A program made the translations under genes and the position numbers. From Actimicrobium sp035984655 (lineage in GTDB: Bacteria; Pseudomonadota; Gammaproteobacteria; Burkholderiales; Burkholderiaceae_D), in NCBI RefSeq assembly GCF_035984655.1, contig NZ_JAXCHT010000002.1:248001-312000 (forward strand): a stretch of 64,000 bases of DNA. Direction: 5' to 3'. Under the pieces are notes generated by a model, which saw only the letters and a program-made list of their open reading frames with translations, was not told the DNA's origin and searched no databases. This document shows, in pieces, positions 57,892 to 64,000 of this stretch. How positions within the stretch are numbered: position 1 is the first letter of the stretch; every line of letters begins with the position of its first letter.

Positions 57892-60024
57892 TTACTGTTC
57901 TGCGGTTTCCGGTTCGAGTTGTTCCATCGCCTTGGCCAGGGCACGATGGACCATCCCGTCAAGCTGCAATACCCGCGCCGACTGTTCGCGCAACTGCCGC
58001 GCCAGATCGTCCGACGACAGGGAAAATGCTTCCTGGCGCTGGCTGGTCGAAAAAATGTACAGCGTACGCAACGGGCTGACCCAGGCCAGCTTGACCTTTT
58101 TCGACGCGCCGTCTTGCTGATCGAATTCCAGCCAGGCGCCGCGCTGCAGGCAGTCGACTTCCTCGACGAATTGATCCGGTTCCGGTTCGGCCACGACCTC
58201 GGCCTGTTCGCGCGCCTTGATTTCGAGACGGCGTTCGGCCGCTTTCTTGGCAACTTCGACGGCGATCTCGATCTGGCGCTCGGCTGACAGCTCCAGTGGT
58301 GCGCGCACGATCGAGGCATGGCACTCGGCCAGATCGGCAAAGAATTGCAAGCGGTCGGCATCGTCCCACTTGATCACGTTGAGCCACTTGTTGAGCATGG
58401 TCAGGATGGTCGGCAGGCGCGTGATCAATTCCTTGCGATGCTGTGGCGTGATCTTCGGTTTGATGCTCCACAGCAGATCGTCCATGGTCTGGATGGCGCT
58501 GTTGAGCACCTCCGGTTTTTCGTCCTTGATGGTGTGGGCCAGCGTCAGTACTGGCACCCAGCGGCTTTCAAGGAAGGCTTCGACAAACGGCACGACTTCG
58601 CCGGTACCGATCCGCACGGCCACGTCCTGCTTGGCCGATTTGGTGGCGAAACGGATCTTTTCGACCTGCAGCGCTTGCGTGATTGGCGCCTGCAGCGCGG
58701 TAGAGACGGCGCTTTCTTCCTGATGGATGTAGCTTTCGAGATCGTCGACCGCCTGCGAAATGCCGTTGCCGGCCTGCTCGGGATCATGCTGGCGAACCCG
58801 CTCGACGGTACGCTTGAGCGTCTGGAACAGCGGATCGTCAACGCCCTTGGCCTTGTCCCAGCCGACGCTGGAGCGTGTCAGCAGGTCGATGAGCTTGCGG
58901 GCCGGGTGCGACTCGGTATAGAAAAATTCCTTGTCGACCAGTGCCGCCTTGAGCACCGGGACCTGCAGGATGCCGATCAGGTCCTTGACCTCATGCGGGA
59001 TGTGCTGGTCCTGGAACACGGTCTCGAAAATCTGGCTGAGCAGGTCGATGGTGGTTTCGTCGATGCGGCTCATCGAGCCTTGCGGCATCTGCGCCTTGAT
59101 CTGCGCCAGCTGCGTGAGGCCCGGATGGCGCGGCTCAGGCAGGCCGTGCTGCAACTGCGTCAGGAACGAGAACAGCTTGGCGCTGGCCGGATTGGCCGGC
59201 ATGGTGTATTCGCCATGCTGGCTGTGCGCGGCTTCCTCGGGATTGCCCAGTACCCGGCGCAATTGCTGTCGCAGTGCGGTTTCGTTGGCTTCCTTGGTGG
59301 CGGCGCTGAGATTGCCGTCGGACTTGCGAATGCGGTAGGCGCTGACCAGTTCCGGCAAGACGCCGCGATCCACCAGTTCGTCATTGAGTGTCTTGAATAC
59401 GGGCGGCAGCGCCAGGAATACCTCGGGGCGCAGCAGCGGCAGGATCATCCCGTGCGATTCGGTATCGGGATCGAATTCGACCCATGCGGCATTGATCGCA
59501 CCCAGGAAGGTCTCGGGACGGAACGGGTTTTGCGCCACGCTGATGCTGTCGCGGTCCAGCAGATGGGCGATCCGGATGTTCAGGGCCGCCAGCGCATCGG
59601 CGTTTTCAATCTCGAACAGGCGTGCGGTGGTGCCCAGCATGACGCGGTTGTCCATTTCGGAGAACGGCACCAGCGAGAGGGCGCCTTCACGACGGGTGGC
59701 AGTGCGTTCGCTGCCGTGTTCCAGCACATTGAGTTCGTACAGCAGGGCCTGCTCGATATGCGCCACGGCGACGTGGTAAAAGGCGTAGCGGTTGTTGCGC
59801 AGCAGGTTGGAGGCATTGAAACTGGCGTTGGCTTCCTTGGCGTCGCCGCTGACTTCCGACATCGCCATCAGCGCATCCGACAGGCGGGTCGAGAATGCAG
59901 CAAATTCGGCGTTGACCAGCTTCATCGCGGCGGTGATCATGTTGCGCAGCACGTCACCCTGCGGCGCGAAGCCCAAGGGACGCTCTGGATGCGGCAAGTG
60001 ATCGAGATGGGAAACCATGATCAT
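57892..60024 (-). CDS. DUF1631 family protein
   Basis: A 710-residue protein, mostly helical and charged, in the DUF1631 family. Diagnostic segments are VLRNMITAAMKLVNAEFAAF in outline, LLRNNRYAFYHVAVAHIEQA, PEVFLALPPVFKTLNDELV and the late IKPKITPQHRKELITRLPTIL. The C-terminal part (VDCLQRGAWLEFDQQDG) resembles a PilZ-type beta barrel seen in other DUF1631 proteins. Function unknown. A Met two codons further in is an alternative start. It is divergent from pnuC. Confidence 0.85.
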   Translation of the reverse strand: MIMVSHLDHLPHPERPLGFAPQGDVLRNMITAAMKLVNAEFAAFSTRLSDALMAMSEVSGDAKEANASFNASNLLRNNRYAFYHVAVAHIEQALLYELNVLEHGSERTATRREGALSLVPFSEMDNRVMLGTTARLFEIENADALAALNIRIAHLLDRDSISVAQNPFRPETFLGAINAAWVEFDPDTESHGMILPLLRPEVFLALPPVFKTLNDELVDRGVLPELVSAYRIRKSDGNLSAATKEANETALRQQLRRVLGNPEEAAHSQHGEYTMPANPASAKLFSFLTQLQHGLPEPRHPGLTQLAQIKAQMPQGSMSRIDETTIDLLSQIFETVFQDQHIPHEVKDLIGILQVPVLKAALVDKEFFYTESHPARKLIDLLTRSSVGWDKAKGVDDPLFQTLKRTVERVRQHDPEQAGNGISQAVDDLESYIHQEESAVSTALQAPITQALQVEKIRFATKSAKQDVAVRIGTGEVVPFVEAFLESRWVPVLTLAHTIKDEKPEVLNSAIQTMDDLLWSIKPKITPQHRKELITRLPTILTMLNKWLNVIKWDDADRLQFFADLAECHASIVRAPLELSAERQIEIAVEVAKKAAERRLEIKAREQAEVVAEPEPDQFVEEVDCLQRGAWLEFDQQDGASKKVKLAWVSPLRTLYIFSTSQRQEAFSLSSDDLARQLREQSARVLQLDGMVHRALAKAMEQLEPETAEQ

Positions 60025-60074
60025 TCAGTCCCAACTTGGCGTTGATTGAATCGGTCGACAGCGGTAACGAAAGT

Positions 60075-60191
60075 GTTGAATCAATTATTGCACTAAATTC
60101 CGACTATTGCCACGTGGAAATAAAAATAATTTTCAGGGTGCGATGTTGTTGATTCATCAATTGCTTGCTCGAACAGCTTGTCGCCTATACT
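60075..60191 (+). promoter_or_regulatory. pnuC upstream region with repeated elements and promoter
   Basis: Two similar sequences, GTTGAATCAATTATTGC (60075-60091) and GTTGATTCATCAATTGC (60148-60164), lie in the AT-rich 194-bp gap between the divergent DUF1631 and pnuC genes. The second contains the inverted repeat TTGAT-TC-ATCAA and abuts a candidate promoter with -10 TATACT at 60186-60191 (possible -35 TTGCTC or TTGCTT at 15 or 19 bases). They may be operators for a NAD-related regulator; this is inference. Confidence 0.4.
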
Positions 60192-60218
60192 GGCGCGTTC
60201 CATTTTTCTTCAGGTTGC

Positions 60219-60803
60219 ATGAACGACCCCATTCTGTTGTTTGGCTTTACCACCGCGCCGCTTGAGTTGATCTCATTCGTGCTGTCAATCATTACCGTCG
60301 TCCTCACGATTCGCCAGAATGCGTGGGCATGGCTGTTTACGATCATTTCGTCGACCACCTATGCCGTGGTTTTCCTGGAAGCGAAGCTGTACGGCGATAC
60401 CGGTTTGCAGGCGCTGTTCATCCTCGTCTCGGTGTGGGGTTGGTACCAATGGCTGTATGGCGGCGACGACCACTCGACGCTGCCGGTGTCGCGGCTGTCG
60501 CGCCGCGGCCTGGCCATGTCGGCGCTGCTCTGGCTGGCCGGATTCGCCGTATTGTCGCTGTTCCTGAAGCACTGGACGGATACCGACGTGCCGTACATGG
60601 ACGGGTTCCTGACCGCCGGCAGCCTGCTCGGCCAGTTGCTCCTGTCACGCAAGAAGCTGGAGAACTGGCATGTCTGGATTGCCGTGGACGTGCTGTACGT
60701 CGGCCTGTACGTCTACAAGGGCCTGGTGCTCACGGCATTGTTGTATGGCCTGTTTGTGATCATGGCCATCATCGGCCTGCGTGCCTGGCGCCGCACCGCA
60801 TGA
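60219..60803 (+). CDS. pnuC: Nicotinamide riboside transporter PnuC
   Basis: A 194-residue inner-membrane protein with about seven hydrophobic segments. The family motifs NAWAWLFTIISSTTYAVVFL, ALFILVSVWGWYQWLYG and WIAVDVLYVGLYVYKGLVLT are present. PnuC imports nicotinamide riboside by facilitated diffusion, with trapping by phosphorylation in the cytoplasm. ATG 60219 is the start fitting the family. The stop overlaps the start of the kinase gene (ATGA), which would do the trapping step. Confidence 0.94.
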   Translation: MNDPILLFGFTTAPLELISFVLSIITVVLTIRQNAWAWLFTIISSTTYAVVFLEAKLYGDTGLQALFILVSVWGWYQWLYGGDDHSTLPVSRLSRRGLAMSALLWLAGFAVLSLFLKHWTDTDVPYMDGFLTAGSLLGQLLLSRKKLENWHVWIAVDVLYVGLYVYKGLVLTALLYGLFVIMAIIGLRAWRRTA

Positions 60804-61345
60804 CGACCCGCACGGTCGCCATCGTAGGTGCCGAATCGACCGGCAAATCGACCCTCGCCGAAGGACTGGCCGACCACTTCGGCACCTTCTGGGTGCCGGA
60901 ATACCTGCGTGAATTCGTCGAAGTGCAGCAACGCACGCCACACGAAGAGGACCAGTATCCGATCGCCTGCGAGCAGGTCGCCCGCGAAGATGCCGCCGCC
61001 GGCCACTGCACCGGCTGGCTGTTTTGCGATACCACGCCGATGATGACGGCCATCTACAGCGCCCATTATTTCGGCCGGGTCGATGCGCCGCTGGCAGCGC
61101 TGGCCGCGCGGCGCCGGTATGCCTTTACCGTGGTGACTGCGCCTGACGGACCGTGGATTGCCGACGGCCTGCAGCGTGAATCCGCCGCCGTGCGGCAGCA
61201 GATCCATCAACAGGTTCTCGATGCACTGGCCGCGCGCCAGAGCGCGTTTGTGCTGGTGCGCGGCACCCTGTCGGAACGCATCGACCAGGTTGCACGCGCA
61301 TTGCTTGCACAAGCCAGTGGCATCGATCAGATGCCGTTCAAATAG
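60800..61345 (+). CDS. NadR-type ribosylnicotinamide kinase (AAA-family ATPase)
   Basis: A 181-residue P-loop kinase that probably phosphorylates nicotinamide riboside to NMN. Walker A is GAESTGKST (residues 10-18); VPEYLREFVEVQ and LFCDTTPMMTAIYS fit the NadR kinase domain. It lacks the DNA-binding and adenylyltransferase parts of Escherichia coli NadR, so it is a stand-alone kinase. It starts inside the pnuC stop, giving a transporter-kinase operon, and its end overlaps the convergent di-haem gene by 19 bp. Confidence 0.9.
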   Translation: MTTRTVAIVGAESTGKSTLAEGLADHFGTFWVPEYLREFVEVQQRTPHEEDQYPIACEQVAREDAAAGHCTGWLFCDTTPMMTAIYSAHYFGRVDAPLAALAARRRYAFTVVTAPDGPWIADGLQRESAAVRQQIHQQVLDALAARQSAFVLVRGTLSERIDQVARALLAQASGIDQMPFK

Positions 61346-62565
61346 TCGAGCAGCTGTTGTCGTTGCGCCGGCTTGAGCGCCTTGAAGCGGTTGGCCGAGG
61401 CCGTGGCTTCGCCGGCATGCGCGCTGATCGCATCGGCAACGGTGGCGGCGCGGCCGTCATGCAAGAACCGCGGACGCATCCGTAGCCCCCACAGCGGCGC
61501 GGTGCGCATCTCGTTGCCCTTGGCGACGCCTTGCTCGATGCCGTCGCCGAGCGATCCCATATCGTGCAGCAGCAGATCCGAGAACAATGGCACCGGTTGG
61601 TGCGACAGGGCGGCAATCGGATTGGGACCGGTGAACATCACCGGCATGTGGCAGGCCGTGCACTGCATTTGCTGGAACAGGTTGCCACCGGCCAGTGCCG
61701 AGGCCGTCATCCGCACCGGTGGCGGCGGCGCCAGAAAGCGCATGAAGTCGGCCGCATGGTCGATGTCACCCTTGCCGGTGGCGGGATCGACCGCATCCTC
61801 GACGTCCGGCACCAGATCATATTTTGCCAGCAGCGCCTGATTGCCATTCGGTGCATTTTCGGTCGGGAAGAAGCGGCTGGTCACACCCATTTCATTCAGG
61901 TAGGCGTCGCCGGCAAATGCCAACAGCGTGGCTTGCTGCAGTTTCCAGCCAAAGCGTCCGACCCGTGTCTTGCCGGTCGTGACATCGGTCACGGTCGAGA
62001 CCCTGCCGTGCACGCCATCGGGCTGCCGGCGCTGCGCATTGAGCAGGATGTCACCGTCCGGAATCGCCTCGATCAAGCCGGCGCCGAACAGTGGCGTGGC
62101 GACGCGCTGGGCTATCACATTGGCTTGCGCCGGTATTTTTTCCTGCGCCTCGGGGGCGATCGTAAAGCGCTGCAACAAGGAGCCGCCGAGTGCCTCGAAC
62201 GGATCGAATTTGCCGTTGGACACGCGGCCGAAGCGTGTCACGGTGACCGCACTGGCGCCGCCGGTGGCGCCGGCCGAATGGCACACCACGCAGGAGCTGT
62301 CGTTGAAGATCGGGCCGAGGCCGCCTTCGGGTGTTTCGACCGCCTCGAATTCTTCACGGCCATCGTTGAACGCCTGCAGGTTGGTGGCGTCAAGGCCGCT
62401 GAGCGGGTCGCCGAATTGTGCGCCGGCGCCCGGCACCGGACGTTGCGGTGGTTTGGCTGGTTTGAGTTTGTGACGATGATGGAAGCTGCTCGAACCGATT
62501 TGAGCAATGCTCGTTCCGGCCAATGCTGCGATCGCGGCGGCGACGATGGTGTGGGACAGTTTCAT
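61327..62565 (-). CDS. DUF1111 di-haem oxidoreductase-type protein
   Basis: A 412-residue exported protein with two haem c sites: CVVCH at 92-96 and CTACH at 302-306. An N-terminal signal (AIAALAGTSIA) precedes them. The wording VVCHSAGATGG, RLGRFGWKLQQATLL-like (VGRFGWKLQQATLLAF) and APLWGLRMRPRFLHDGRAAT is diagnostic of the di-haem oxidoreductase (DUF1111) family. ATG 62565 has AGGAGA upstream. The role is unknown; it differs from the MauG-type protein in this window. Confidence 0.9.
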   Translation of the reverse strand: MKLSHTIVAAAIAALAGTSIAQIGSSSFHHRHKLKPAKPPQRPVPGAGAQFGDPLSGLDATNLQAFNDGREEFEAVETPEGGLGPIFNDSSCVVCHSAGATGGASAVTVTRFGRVSNGKFDPFEALGGSLLQRFTIAPEAQEKIPAQANVIAQRVATPLFGAGLIEAIPDGDILLNAQRRQPDGVHGRVSTVTDVTTGKTRVGRFGWKLQQATLLAFAGDAYLNEMGVTSRFFPTENAPNGNQALLAKYDLVPDVEDAVDPATGKGDIDHAADFMRFLAPPPPVRMTASALAGGNLFQQMQCTACHMPVMFTGPNPIAALSHQPVPLFSDLLLHDMGSLGDGIEQGVAKGNEMRTAPLWGLRMRPRFLHDGRAATVADAISAHAGEATASANRFKALKPAQRQQLLDYLNGI

Positions 62566-62771
62566 GCTTTGCAGTCTCCTGAGTGGAATACATCGCAATG
62601 GCAAACGCAGCACCGGACGGACTGCGCGATGAGGTCACCATGGAGGAGCCGCTTGACCGGACGGTGCGACGATGCGACAGCCCTTCCACAGCAACCCGGT
62701 AATCTGACTGGGTCGCTACCTTCTTTGTGGAATTATCGGGGTGTTGGTTCGCCGCGAAAATGACATCTTCG

Positions 62772-63785
62772 TCATTCACGCAAAAGTCGCAGCCTGAGCC
62801 GGACCTGGTCGTCGGGGCTGTCGTCGAGCAGGACCTCGCCGCCGTGGGCGCGGGCGATCTCGCGGGCCAGGCTCAGGCCCAGCCCGGTTCCATCGACCTG
62901 GCGTTGATGGGCGCCATCGCCGCGAAAGAAGCGGTCGAAAAAGTGCCGGCGCGTATTGGCGTCAATGGGCTCGGTAGCGTTGGCAAAGACGATCTCGACC
63001 GCCATCGGCGCCGCGCGCGCCGTGACTGTGATCCAGCCGCCGGGACGGCAGTAACGAACAGCGTTGCTGATCAGATTGTTGAGCAACTGGCGCAACAGGA
63101 TCGCGTCGGCCGCGACGATCAGATCGGGTGCGATGATGCCTGACAACTCCTGTTCATTGGTCAGCAGGTGTGCATCCTCCAGCAGTGCTTCAAGCAGCGC
63201 GGACACGTCCACCGGAGCGCGGCGCAACACCAGCTGGCCGGCATCGGCCTGCGACAACAGCAGGAGCTTGCGGGTGATCTGGGTCAGTCGCGCGACTTCC
63301 TCCTGCATCCCGGCCAGATCGGCCTGCTGCGTGCCTTGGCCGGCATGCTGCATGGCCAGCTCGATACGCCCCTGCAGGATCGTCAGCGGGGTTTTCAGTT
63401 CGTGCGCGGCGTCAGCCGAAAAACGGGTCGCCTGGTGGAAGCTGGTGTCGAGCCGACTGAGCATGGTGTTGTAAGCCTCGATCAATTCGCCAAACTCCTG
63501 ATCTTCACCGTGGCCGGACAGTCGCTGATCGAGCGCAGCGCCGGTCATTGCTTTCATGGCCTCGCGCAACCGGTTCAGCGGCCGCATCGTCAGACTCGCC
63601 ATCAACCATGCGCCCAGCGCCGTCAACAGCAGCGCCAGGGGAATTACCCATGTCATGGCATGGCTGACCACCGTCTGTAACTCGGCGGCGGGCGCCGCCA
63701 GGTCGGCGGCCACCACGCTGCGTCCAAATGGCATCGTGACCATTGCCGCGTGCCAGTGTTTGCCGCGACTGGCGAGCGTGCTCAC
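62772..63785 (-). CDS. Sensor histidine kinase, 5' region uncertain
   Basis: A QseC/PmrB-type membrane sensor kinase. The part with an available start (GTG 63785) codes 337 residues: a short periplasmic stretch, a transmembrane segment (WVIPLALLLTALGAWLMASL), a HAMP region, the phospho-acceptor His in SADAAHELKTPLTILQG, the N box (NNLISNAVRYC) and the final GTGLGLSLAREI. The first membrane helix and most of the sensor domain are missing from this frame. The same frame remains protein-like upstream to 63902 and is then cut by TAG. Either the gene is disrupted or the start is unusual; see the separate entry. Confidence 0.7.
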   Translation of the reverse strand: MSTLASRGKHWHAAMVTMPFGRSVVAADLAAPAAELQTVVSHAMTWVIPLALLLTALGAWLMASLTMRPLNRLREAMKAMTGAALDQRLSGHGEDQEFGELIEAYNTMLSRLDTSFHQATRFSADAAHELKTPLTILQGRIELAMQHAGQGTQQADLAGMQEEVARLTQITRKLLLLSQADAGQLVLRRAPVDVSALLEALLEDAHLLTNEQELSGIIAPDLIVAADAILLRQLLNNLISNAVRYCRPGGWITVTARAAPMAVEIVFANATEPIDANTRRHFFDRFFRGDGAHQRQVDGTGLGLSLAREIARAHGGEVLLDDSPDDQVRLRLRLLRE

Positions 63786-64000
63786 ATTGCACCGGCCCGG
63801 CGGTGGCGGTGGCCAGGCGCCAGCGCCGGGTGACGGTGGTGGCGGTGGCCGGTCCTGCGGCAGCGCTTGCCACGGCAGCGCCGCCAGATCGATCCCGTCA
63901 TCCTAATTCTGTGCCTGCCTGGCGTCCTCGACCGGTCCGTCCAGCAGCAGCATCAGCTGGGCGGGCGTGGTCAGGCGCAATTTGTTGAGCAGGTCCACTT
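63786..64000 (-). pseudogene. In-frame upstream extension of the kinase cut by TAG
   Basis: Upstream of GTG 63785 the kinase frame reads on as periplasmic-like sequence (DDGIDLAALPWQALP, Pro-rich linker) to a TAG at 63905-63903. Beyond it the frame is open to the window edge with VDLLNKLRLTTPAQLMLL, ending DARQAQN. Two readings exist: the stop is a nonsense change in a formerly continuous kinase, or the leftmost part is the C-terminus of a separate upstream gene (its TPAQ segment resembles Spy/CpxP-like proteins) and the kinase start lies elsewhere. An ATG at 63901 is in another frame and soon stops. Confidence 0.35.

Noticed and set aside
58318..60045. Plus-strand open frame of 575 codons opposite DUF1631
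   Set aside because: Shadow frame. The minus-strand DUF1631 product has family-like segments and the shadow has none.

Overview
The window is a GC-rich, densely packed bacterial chromosome segment of about 58 genes with short intergenic gaps. No rRNA, tRNA, insertion sequence, prophage or CRISPR array was seen. The gene set points to a Gram-negative, polyhydroxybutyrate-storing betaproteobacterium of the order Burkholderiales: phaC-phaB-phaR, bamD, rluD-pgeF, a dapC-dapD-pilU-dapE block, a FimV-like protein, a DUF1631 protein, EnvZ/OmpR and many GST/CoA-metabolism genes. Oxalobacteraceae is my best guess, but this is inference from gene content and not a phylogenetic result.

Region by region. 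1-5.6 kb (minus): partial cheV, a GST, then an acyl-CoA catabolic operon (enoyl-CoA hydratase, histidine phosphatase, aminoglycoside-phosphotransferase-like kinase, acyl-CoA dehydrogenase) resembling the two halves of eukaryotic ACAD10/11. 5.6-9.7 kb: a 0.4 kb gene-poor stretch, a FimV-like protein without a visible LysM domain, a second GST and an HD-GYP protein whose HD dyad is lost. 9.8-13.1 kb: aminotransferase plus PIN-domain protein (overlapping), yaaA, a bidirectional terminator, bamD. 13.2-15 kb: rluD-pgeF. 15-18.5 kb: the PHB cluster phaC, phaB, phaR with a small divergent membrane protein. 18.5-21.9 kb: rimO, metC-like lyase, GNAT. 22-27.6 kb: MauG-like di-haem protein with a lipoprotein, a DJ-1/PfpI protein, two outer-membrane-type lipoproteins, an EAL protein. 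27.7-34.6 kb: serB, mfd, divergent ispD-ispF, a YqhD-type alcohol dehydrogenase. 34.8-37.6 kb: an exported DUF1800/DUF1501 pair. 37.6-43.5 kb: PPOX flavoprotein, envZ-ompR, arfB, Dabb, DUF2520, CoA-transferase. 43.5-51.3 kb: yheS, prmB, and the lysine/diaminopimelate block dapC-dapD-pilU-arsC-like-dapE. 51.4-60 kb: smc, a PsiF-repeat protein, a DUF4886/SGNH protein, a transglutaminase, DUF1631. 60.2-64 kb: pnuC-nadR-type kinase (nicotinamide riboside salvage), a DUF1111 di-haem protein, and a sensor kinase whose 5' part appears interrupted.

Most of the window is housekeeping and I found no convincing new multi-gene system. The points most worth a second look are: two c-di-GMP-type proteins with altered catalytic motifs (HD-GYP with Met-Asn replacing His-Asp; EAL with DN in place of DD); the in-frame TAG in the 5' region of the last kinase; a 47-codon membrane ORF with a well-placed ribosome binding site; a three-repeat PsiF protein; repeated palindromic elements upstream of pnuC; and the exported DUF1800/DUF1501 pair.
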